Part shown: in pieces, positions 7,493-14,325 of the stretch
Layout: every line of letters starts with the position of its first letter
How positions within the stretch are numbered: position 1 is the stretch's first letter
Assembly (NCBI GenBank): GCA_046304235.1
Contig: JBKCEW010000136.1
Span: forward strand, 1-32,932
Direction: 5' to 3'
Length of the DNA: 32,932 nucleotides
DNA from: CANHVK01 sp046304235
GTDB taxonomy: Bacteria > Bacteroidota > Bacteroidia > Flavobacteriales_D > Crocinitomicaceae
Program-made: the position numbers and the translations under genes
Notes under the pieces: generated by a model
Seen by the model: only the letters and a program-made list of their open reading frames with translations
Database searches by the model: none
Told to the model about the DNA's origin: nothing

Positions 7493-8584
7493 ATGTTTCG
7501 ATTTAGCTTAATTATTTTCTTTTTTACAATATATTCTATTACTTTTTCGCAAGTATTGAAAGAGGGAGTATATGCAAGATTTTCAACTTCTAAAGGAAAA
7601 ATTTTATTATACCTTGAAACTGAAAAAGCACCTATGACCTCTGCAAATTTTATTGCTTTGGCTGAGGGTAATTCGAATATTCTTGGTAAAGAATTTAAAG
7701 TACCTCTATATAATGGGGTTAAATTTCATCGAGTAATCAAGGATTTCATGATTCAAGGTGGAGATCCACAAGGTACGGGAGAAGGCGGTCCAGGGTATAA
7801 ATTTTATGATGAGTTCCATCCTGATTTAAAACATGTCGGACCAGGTATTTTGTCAATGGCTAATTCTGGACCTAACACAAATGGTAGTCAATTTTTTATT
7901 ACCCATGTTAAAACACCTTGGTTAGACAACAAACATAGTGTTTTCGGACATGTGATTGAGGGACAAAGTGTTGTTGATGCTATTCAACAAAATGATGTAA
8001 TAGATAGTATTACAATATTACGTATTGGCAAAAATTATAAAAAATATAATCCGTCAAAAACATTTTTGAACTATTACACAAAAATTGAGGCAAAAAAATC
8101 AATTTTGACTGTGCATCAAGATCAAGCTAAAGCATTGTCTGAAGAGAAGTACAAAGAATTCTTTTTTGCGGAGGTTAAAAAGAAAATTAAAAATGATTTT
8201 TCTAAATCACTTTTTGGAAGAATTTCATTTCTTTTTAAATCTCCTAAGTTAATACAAACTGCATCTGGGTTAGTTTATGTTGTTCATAATTATGGAGATA
8301 CTGCTAAGGTGAGGAAAGGAAATACAATTTCTTTACATTATACTGGAAAGTTATTTAATGATGAAAAGTTTGATTCTTCTTTAGATAGAAATCAAGCATT
8401 TGATATCAAATATAAAGAACAAGGACTTATTTCTGGTTTTGAAGAGGGATTATCAATTGTTGGCAAGAAAGGTAAAGTAACTTTGTATATACCATTTTTC
8501 ATTGCTTACGGTAATAAATCTGTATCAATTATACCTGCTTATTCAGATTTGATTTTTGATCTTGACATTTTAGATATTAAATAA
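7493..8584 (+). CDS. Dual-family peptidyl-prolyl isomerase: cyclophilin fused to FKBP
   Basis: This 363-residue exported protein has a signal peptide of about 19 residues (cleavage near ITFSQ). Residues ~25-185 form a cyclophilin domain with the active-site residues in place: R80, F85, M86 and Q88 in FHRVIKDFMIQGGD, then QFF (133-135), W143 and H148. A lysine-rich linker (~185-255) follows. Residues ~260-363 form an FKBP domain with LHYTGKLF, FDSS (F293-D294), FIAYG and a IIPAYSDLIFDLDIL end. The usual VIPGW pocket motif here reads LISGF: the conserved proline is S and the tryptophan is F316, so FKBP activity may be weakened. Two unrelated PPIase folds in one chain are unusual. The gene lies between an FKBP gene and a glycosyltransferase gene with almost no spacing. 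Confidence 0.9.
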   Translation: MFRFSLIIFFFTIYSITFSQVLKEGVYARFSTSKGKILLYLETEKAPMTSANFIALAEGNSNILGKEFKVPLYNGVKFHRVIKDFMIQGGDPQGTGEGGPGYKFYDEFHPDLKHVGPGILSMANSGPNTNGSQFFITHVKTPWLDNKHSVFGHVIEGQSVVDAIQQNDVIDSITILRIGKNYKKYNPSKTFLNYYTKIEAKKSILTVHQDQAKALSEEKYKEFFFAEVKKKIKNDFSKSLFGRISFLFKSPKLIQTASGLVYVVHNYGDTAKVRKGNTISLHYTGKLFNDEKFDSSLDRNQAFDIKYKEQGLISGFEEGLSIVGKKGKVTLYIPFFIAYGNKSVSIIPAYSDLIFDLDILDIK

Positions 8585-8585
8585 G

Positions 8586-10046
8586 ATGTTTAAAAAAATA
8601 GACTTTAGTTCATTTAAAACCATTTTAATTTTTGGTCTTGCATTTAGATTATTAGCAGCTGTTTTCTCAGAGGGATATGGTATGCACGATGACCATTTTT
8701 TGACCATTGAAGCATCTTCGTCTTGGGCAAATGATTATGATTATAATGGTTGGTTACCCTGGTCTGAAACTTCTACGGGTAAACCAGAAGGTCATAGTTT
8801 TACTTATGTTGGTTTGAATTATTGTTTTTTTTCAATTTGTAAGTTAGTAGGTTTTATTGATCCAAAAGGACTAATGATTGTGAACCGAATATTTCATGCA
8901 TTATTGTCCGTTTTAGTTATCTATTTTGGGATTAAGATTACACATAAAATATCAAATCGTAATAATGCTATTTTAGTGGGTTGGCTGCTCTCTCTTTTAT
9001 GGTTAATGCCTTTCATGTCTGTTCGAAATCTTGTTGAAATGGTATCTATTCCATTTTTAATGTGGGGCACATGGTTTTTATTAAAAGATGATCGTATAAG
9101 CAATAAGAGTTTATTTGTCGCTGGACTTATGTGTGGTGTTGCTATTTCTTTCAGATATCAAATTGGTATATTTTCCATAGGGATCGCTACTTATTATTTG
9201 TTAAAAAAACAATGGAGAAATATCATCTTTTTTTCTTTGGGTAACATTGTAATGTTTACGTTAACTCAAGGTGTTGTTGACTTTATTATTTGGGGTTATC
9301 CTTTTGCTGAATTCTGGTCTTATGTGACTTATAATATGAATCAAGGGACTCAATATTTGCCAAACACTAATTATTTTATGTATTTCTATGTCTTATTTGG
9401 TGTGTTATTATTTCCATTTGGAATATTAATTGGTATTGGTTTTTTTAGAAGTTATAAAAGTTCAATGTTATTATTTATACCGACATTGTTCTTTTTGTTA
9501 TTTCATACCTTTTATCCTAATAGGCAAGAACGCTTCATACTTTCAATATTACCTTTTTTTGTGATTTTAGGTGTTATTGGTTTTGAGAAATTAAAAGAAC
9601 GTAATTTTTGGAAAGGATTTTGGAATGTCTCATTTCGTATTTTTTGGGTTTTAAATTTAGTTTTAGTTTGTTTTTTTACATTTATGTCAAGTAAATATTC
9701 TAGAATCAATGCAATGTATTCATTATATCATGAGCATAACCAACAACCCAAAATATTAATGGAAGGTTCAGGAGATGCTTCTGTTTCTTTAATGCCTAAA
9801 TTTTATGCTAATAAATGGCATGCATCATTTATAGAAAAAACAACTTTAGACTCAATTCCCGATAATTTAGATTATATATTTTTTGCTGGAAAAGGAAATC
9901 TTCATAAGCGAATAAAACACTATCAGTTAAAATACAAAAGGTTACACCTACATAAAATCTGTGAACCAAGTTTGACTGACAAAATAGTTCATGATTTAAA
10001 CCCAAGAAACGTAAATGAATATATAGAAGTTTGGAAAGTAAAATAA
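8586..10046 (+). CDS. GT22-like multi-pass membrane glycosyltransferase (Alg9/PIG-B type)
   Basis: This 486-residue protein has about eight to ten hydrophobic membrane segments and a short hydrophilic C-terminus (from ~375). It carries an early acidic pair in GMHDDHFLTIEAS, where GT-C enzymes place catalytic acidic residues. It also has FYPNRQERFILSILPF with R313-Q314-E315-R316, resembling the HKExRF loop of family GT22 mannosyltransferases. GT-C enzymes of this kind use polyprenyl-phosphate sugars at the membrane. It starts one base after the PPIase fusion gene, so the three genes are probably one operon. Donor and acceptor are unknown. A different GT-C family such as GT39 or GT83 is possible, but the dibasic ER-F motif favours GT22. 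Confidence 0.72.
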   Translation: MFKKIDFSSFKTILIFGLAFRLLAAVFSEGYGMHDDHFLTIEASSSWANDYDYNGWLPWSETSTGKPEGHSFTYVGLNYCFFSICKLVGFIDPKGLMIVNRIFHALLSVLVIYFGIKITHKISNRNNAILVGWLLSLLWLMPFMSVRNLVEMVSIPFLMWGTWFLLKDDRISNKSLFVAGLMCGVAISFRYQIGIFSIGIATYYLLKKQWRNIIFFSLGNIVMFTLTQGVVDFIIWGYPFAEFWSYVTYNMNQGTQYLPNTNYFMYFYVLFGVLLFPFGILIGIGFFRSYKSSMLLFIPTLFFLLFHTFYPNRQERFILSILPFFVILGVIGFEKLKERNFWKGFWNVSFRIFWVLNLVLVCFFTFMSSKYSRINAMYSLYHEHNQQPKILMEGSGDASVSLMPKFYANKWHASFIEKTTLDSIPDNLDYIFFAGKGNLHKRIKHYQLKYKRLHLHKICEPSLTDKIVHDLNPRNVNEYIEVWKVK

Positions 10047-10048
10047 AA

Positions 10049-10067
10049 AAGAGGCATTAAGCCTCTT
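10049..10067. terminator. Bidirectional intrinsic terminator
   Basis: AAGAGGC (10049-10055) pairs with GCCTCTT (10061-10067) around loop ATTAA. An A run precedes it and an AATTTA stretch follows. It separates the convergent glycosyltransferase gene (+) and the TPR-like gene (-). Confidence 0.8.
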
Positions 10068-10070
10068 AAT

Positions 10071-10787
10071 TTATAGTGAGTTTAATACGGCTTTAAAATC
10101 ATCGTCAGTGAACCATTTTTTAGCTCTTTCACCAATATTTTTTCCTCTTTCAGCTTGTTTATTTTCTTTAAAACATTTCATGCTTTCGATAACTGCCAAT
10201 CGTAAGAATTCTTTCTCTTTATCATTTAAATTATCAATGTTTGTGATTAATTCAAAAGCACGCTGGTTTTCATTCCAAATTGTGTTTGCACCAGGAACAT
10301 CTTTGTTTTGAAATCTGCAAGCAGCATCCATAAATCGTGTAGATACATCATCTGGGAATATAGATAATAGTTTTTTACAATAATCTTGAGCTTTTTTATA
10401 ATTCTTTGATACATATTCATTTATAGTGTTTTCGATAATTGAGCTTTTTAATTCGAATATGAAATCTTTTTCTTTATCATAGACTTCGTGAGTTTTATCT
10501 TTTTTAATGCACTTTGCCATAAAACCGATACAATCTTTATAAGCATTTTTATACATTTCGTCTTGATCGTTCATTTGGGAAATTTTGTATAAAGCTTTTG
10601 CGGTCCACAAGTATGCGTATGGGTCATTTTTAGTATCATCCTTCAAGGTGTACTTTTCTGCTTTTGCAGCAAGTTTTTTATAATTTCCATCTACATAAAG
10701 GATTAACAGATCATTGTATAGAGGTGGTTGAGCATAAAATTTCGCTACACTTAATAAGACAATTAACAATAAAATATATTTTTTCAT
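10071..10787 (-). CDS. Secreted TPR-like protein of unknown function
   Basis: This 238-residue protein has a clear signal peptide (MKKYILLLIVLLSV, cleavage near FYA at residue 19). The mature part is helical and lysine-rich, with paired-helix spacing like degenerate tetratricopeptide repeats: YVDGNYKKLAAKAEKYTL, DPYAYLWTAKALYKI and YVSKNYKKAQDYCKKLL followed by FPDD. No catalytic motif is visible. It is probably a periplasmic or envelope protein binding other proteins, but I do not recognise the family. It sits 53 bases downstream of the methylmalonyl-CoA mutase large-subunit gene on the opposite side of that gap's transcription flow, and its own promoter is not clear. Confidence 0.75.
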   Translation of the reverse strand: MKKYILLLIVLLSVAKFYAQPPLYNDLLILYVDGNYKKLAAKAEKYTLKDDTKNDPYAYLWTAKALYKISQMNDQDEMYKNAYKDCIGFMAKCIKKDKTHEVYDKEKDFIFELKSSIIENTINEYVSKNYKKAQDYCKKLLSIFPDDVSTRFMDAACRFQNKDVPGANTIWNENQRAFELITNIDNLNDKEKEFLRLAVIESMKCFKENKQAERGKNIGERAKKWFTDDDFKAVLNSL

Positions 10788-10840
10788 AAGGTTTTATAAT
10801 TTGATTTCGAAAATAGAAATTTATTAAATTTTGTGGTTAT

Positions 10841-12907
10841 TTATTCGACACTCTTTATTAACAATTCTAAAATAGATATAGCAGCTTCGGGGATTTTTGT
10901 TCCTGGTCCAAATATTCCAAATACTCCTTTTTCGTATAAGAAATCGTAGTCTTTAACAGGTATTACTCCACCAGCTATGACCATAATATCTTCCCTTTCG
11001 TATTTTTTGAGTTCTTCAATTACAGCGGGAATTAAAGTTTTATGTCCTGCGGCTAATGAACTTACTCCTAATATATGTACATCATTTTCAATTGCTTGTT
11101 TTGCCACTTCTTCTGGTGTTTGAAAAAGTGGGCTGATATCGACATCAAATCCCATGTCTGCGAATGAAGTAGCAATCACTTTTGCTCCGCGGTCATGACC
11201 ATCTTGTCCCATTTTTGCAACTAAAATCCTGGGTCTTCTACCTTCTAATTCAGCAAATTTATCTGCCAATGTGATGGCTTTTTGAAATGATTCATTTTTC
11301 ATAATTCCTTTTGCGTATACTCCTTGTATACTGTGTGTTTTGGCTTGGTATCTTCCGAATACATTCTCTAATGCTGAAGATATTTCTCCTAGAGTCACTC
11401 TTTCTCGGGCGCAATCAATTGCTCCTTCTAGTAAATTTCCTTCACCAGTTTTTGCAATTTTTTCTAACAAGTTTAATTTTTCTACTACCAAACTTTGATT
11501 CCGAGTTGCTTTTATATCTGATAATCTTTTTAATTGTGATTCACGTACAGCAGTATTATCAATTTCTAAGGTTTCAATTTCTGTTTCACTTTCAAACTGG
11601 TATCGATTTAAACCAACTATAATTTCTTCAAATGAATCAATTTTTGCTTGTTTTGTTGTCGCTGCCTCTTCAATTCTCATTTTAGGTATACCTGCTTCAA
11701 TTGCTTTGGTCATGCCTCCAAGAGATTCTATTTCTTGAATCAGTTCCCACGCCTCTTGACACAGTTGTTCTGTAAGTGCTTCTATTTTTTCACTTCCTTG
11801 AGCGGGGTCTATTGTTTTTGTTATTCCAATTTCATGTTCAATATATAATTGTGTGTTTCGTGCAATTCGTGCTGAGAAATCGGTTGGAAGTGCAATAGCT
11901 TCGTCTAGTGAGTTCGTATGAAGAGATTGGGTTCCACCCATAATGGCACTTAATGCTTCAATGCACGTGCGAGCAACATTGTTAAACGGATCTTGTTCAG
12001 TTAATGACCAACCTGAAGTTTGACAATGAGTTCTTAAAGCCATTGATTTTTCTTTCGTTGGATTAAATTCTTTTACAACTTTCGCCCATAACAGTCTTCC
12101 GGCTCTTAATTTCGCTATCTCTATTAATGGGTTCATTCCGATGCCCCAGAAAAAGCTTAATCTCGGTGCGAAGTCATCAATGTTTAGTCCAACCTTTAAA
12201 CCAGCACGAATATATTCCATTCCGTCTGCTATAGTGTATGCTAATTCTTGTGCAGCGGTTGCGCCTGCTTCGTGCATATGATATCCCGAAATTGAAATAG
12301 AATTAAATTTCGGCATATGTTTAGTGGTGTAAGCAAAAATATCTGCAATGATTTTCATTGAAGGAGTAGGAGGGTAGATATAAGTGTTTCTTACCATAAA
12401 CTCCTTTAAGATGTCATTTTGAATGGTGCCAGATAATAAGTCTTGGGAAACTCCTTGTTCTTCTGCAGCAACGATAAAAAACGCTAATACAGGAATTACG
12501 GCGCCGTTCATAGTCATAGAGACACTCATTTGATCTAGCGGAATATCTTGAAAAAGAATTTTCATATCCTCAACCGAATCAATAGCAACTCCAGCTTTTC
12601 CGACATCTCCAATTACACGTGGGTGATCCGAATCATATCCTCTATGTGTAGCTAAATCAAAAGCAACGGAAAGTCCCTTTTGTCCAGCCGCGAGATTACG
12701 TTTGTAAAAAGCATTTGATTCTTCAGCAGTCGAAAAGCCAGCATATTGACGAATGGTCCAAGGTTTTGAAGTATACATAGAAGCATAAGGTCCACCTAAA
12801 AATGGGGCATAACCTGAAACTGAATTGCTATGTGGAAAAGAAGTTGTTTTTTCTGTATTTATTTTTGTTTTCCAGTCAATTGAACTAAAATCTATTTTTT
12901 TCTTCAT
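10841..12907 (-). CDS. mutB: Methylmalonyl-CoA mutase large (catalytic) subunit
   Basis: This 688-residue adenosylcobalamin enzyme interconverts methylmalonyl-CoA and succinyl-CoA in propionate metabolism. The N-terminal TIM barrel shows PWTIRQYAGFSTAEESN, AFDLATHRGYDSDH, TIQNDILKEFM and SISGYHMHEAGA. The C-terminal cobalamin-binding domain has D569-x-H571-x-x-G574 (GQDGHDRGAK), where the histidine is the lower cobalt ligand, followed by GVSSLAAGHK and the AGGVIP turn. I chose the ATG at 12907 (MKKKIDFSS), four bases after the mutA stop. The open frame extends four codons upstream to a TTG at 12919 that overlaps mutA and is less likely. The small-subunit gene precedes it, so the two form a heterodimer. 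No mutase chaperone (meaB) or epimerase gene is next to it. Confidence 0.96.
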   Translation of the reverse strand: MKKKIDFSSIDWKTKINTEKTTSFPHSNSVSGYAPFLGGPYASMYTSKPWTIRQYAGFSTAEESNAFYKRNLAAGQKGLSVAFDLATHRGYDSDHPRVIGDVGKAGVAIDSVEDMKILFQDIPLDQMSVSMTMNGAVIPVLAFFIVAAEEQGVSQDLLSGTIQNDILKEFMVRNTYIYPPTPSMKIIADIFAYTTKHMPKFNSISISGYHMHEAGATAAQELAYTIADGMEYIRAGLKVGLNIDDFAPRLSFFWGIGMNPLIEIAKLRAGRLLWAKVVKEFNPTKEKSMALRTHCQTSGWSLTEQDPFNNVARTCIEALSAIMGGTQSLHTNSLDEAIALPTDFSARIARNTQLYIEHEIGITKTIDPAQGSEKIEALTEQLCQEAWELIQEIESLGGMTKAIEAGIPKMRIEEAATTKQAKIDSFEEIIVGLNRYQFESETEIETLEIDNTAVRESQLKRLSDIKATRNQSLVVEKLNLLEKIAKTGEGNLLEGAIDCARERVTLGEISSALENVFGRYQAKTHSIQGVYAKGIMKNESFQKAITLADKFAELEGRRPRILVAKMGQDGHDRGAKVIATSFADMGFDVDISPLFQTPEEVAKQAIENDVHILGVSSLAAGHKTLIPAVIEELKKYEREDIMVIAGGVIPVKDYDFLYEKGVFGIFGPGTKIPEAAISILELLIKSVE

Positions 12908-12911
12908 AACA

Positions 12912-14144
12912 TTAAGCAATTTCTCTTTCTAAAATTAGTTGTGGAATATCTAAAAACGATGTTAAAAACGATGAATTCCAAGTGTTTTCTATTTCAATCG
13001 GGTTTTGAAATGCATTAATTCCAACTAGCAAATGTTCTTTTGTTTTTAGCTTATTGATTCTACTTTTTCTTGTTTTTAAAATAGATATTTTTAACTTTTC
13101 TTTACCTGATTCATTATCAATACCTTCTTTTTCTTCAATTTCATTAAATAAATTCCAAGAGGCATCTGCAAGTGTGTGAATGTATTGATTGATGTATTTT
13201 GCTCCTGAAAAAGGGTTTGCGCTAAAATGGATTTTTCCTTCCTCTTTCAAAAGATTCGAAATATTTATTGCCATTCTAGCGGTAAACGTATTCTCTTGTT
13301 TCTCGAATAATTTATCATACGGCAAAACGATAATTTGATCTACATTTCCAATTACAGCGGAAAGCACCTCAGTTGTTTGACGCAATAAGTTGGTGTGTTG
13401 ATCTTTACAAGATTTGTTAACAAATCCAGTTTTTGCAGTTAGGTAAATTTCTTGTTGTAAGTTATAGCTCCGAAAAAGTTGATTTAGTAGAATACGTATC
13501 GCTTTAAATTTTGCAATTTCAAGCAGTAGGTTGTTTCCTATACCCATTTCAATGTGAATAGTATTGAATTCAATTTCTGTAATACTTTGATTGATTTTCG
13601 CTAATAGATAAGCGAGTTCTTCAGAACAGTTTCCGCCAATTGCATGAATATTATAACTTGAAATAAACAGATTTTTGTCATATTCCTTTTCTGAGTTTAT
13701 GAAAATTCGTTTGTGTTTATATTGTTTTTTAAATGATAGAATTTGATTCCCTTGTGCTTCATTTTTAATCTTGAAATGAAGATCGATGTATTCAACCGCA
13801 ATTTCTTCGAGCAAAACCTCTAGGTCAACATCTGTTTCTGTATCGAATGAAAAGGTAATTGCATTTGCACCGAAATTCAATACTTGAAGCGCTTCTTTGT
13901 TTGCTTCTTTACAATTTGTATCAGTGATTATAATTTCATAACCAACTTCCCAATCACTAATATGTTTATCGTTTTCAATATGAATAGTTGGATAGTTCTC
14001 AGGTGTAATTGAGATAGTAAGATTTTCTATCTCGTCATCGAATTCAAAACTTTCAGTTGAATTTGCTTTTTTAAGTTCATTTGCAATTTGTTCTTTCCAT
14101 TGTTCAATTGGAATAATGGGAAATGCTTCGAGTTGAAATTTCAT
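12912..14144 (-). CDS. mutA: Methylmalonyl-CoA mutase small subunit, short form
   Basis: This 410-residue protein is a divergent relative of the catalytic subunit. The N-terminus (FPIIPIEQWKEQIANELKK) and the weakly conserved barrel (ISSYNIHAIGGNCSEELAYLLAK, IEMGIGNNLLLEIAKFKAIRIL, KINQ) follow the MutA pattern. No C-terminal cobalamin domain and no DxHxxG are present. The protein ends soon after the barrel, shorter than the roughly 600-residue small subunits that keep a degenerate B12 domain. Family knowledge says the small subunit is non-catalytic and stabilises MutB. It is followed after four bases by mutB, so translation is probably coupled. A TAAATTTG promoter element lies 20 bases upstream of the ATG. 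Confidence 0.9.
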   Translation of the reverse strand: MKFQLEAFPIIPIEQWKEQIANELKKANSTESFEFDDEIENLTISITPENYPTIHIENDKHISDWEVGYEIIITDTNCKEANKEALQVLNFGANAITFSFDTETDVDLEVLLEEIAVEYIDLHFKIKNEAQGNQILSFKKQYKHKRIFINSEKEYDKNLFISSYNIHAIGGNCSEELAYLLAKINQSITEIEFNTIHIEMGIGNNLLLEIAKFKAIRILLNQLFRSYNLQQEIYLTAKTGFVNKSCKDQHTNLLRQTTEVLSAVIGNVDQIIVLPYDKLFEKQENTFTARMAINISNLLKEEGKIHFSANPFSGAKYINQYIHTLADASWNLFNEIEEKEGIDNESGKEKLKISILKTRKSRINKLKTKEHLLVGINAFQNPIEIENTWNSSFLTSFLDIPQLILEREIA

Positions 14145-14164
14145 ATATTACGGTTGTTCTTAAT

Positions 14165-14172
14165 CAAATTTA
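14165..14172 (-). promoter_or_regulatory. Promoter -7 element for mutAB (TAAATTTG)
   Basis: On the minus strand TAAATTTG matches the Bacteroidota -7 consensus TAnnTTTG and ends 20 bases before the mutA ATG, a normal leader. The -33 position about 19 bases upstream has only a T run, not a clear TTG. Confidence 0.5.
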
Positions 14173-14294
14173 CATTAAATAGATATTGATAAAAGATTTA
14201 TTTCAAAAAATTTAAAACAATTTTATGTTTGAATGGTTAATAAATACCGTTAGATTGTTTAGAGAAAATCCCAAATAATTCATCTAAATCGTCG

Positions 14295-14302
14295 TATATT
14301 TG
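14295..14302 (+). promoter_or_regulatory. Promoter -7 element for gcvP (TATATTTG)
   Basis: TATATTTG matches TAnnTTTG and lies 23 bases before the gcvP ATG. No strong -33 box is seen at the expected spacing. The 181-base gap between mutA and gcvP holds this, the divergent mutAB element and nothing resembling a glycine or cobalamin riboswitch. Confidence 0.5.
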
Positions 14303-14325
14303 TCCCACATTTAAAGCAGTATAAA

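Noticed and set aside
12908..12919. Upstream TTG start for mutB giving four more residues
   Set aside because: It overlaps the mutA stop. The ATG at 12907, four bases after that stop, is a better start.
14145..14325. Glycine or cobalamin riboswitch between mutA and gcvP, which use glycine and B12
   Set aside because: The gap is short and AT-rich, shows promoter motifs near both starts, and lacks the conserved boxes and helices of either riboswitch.
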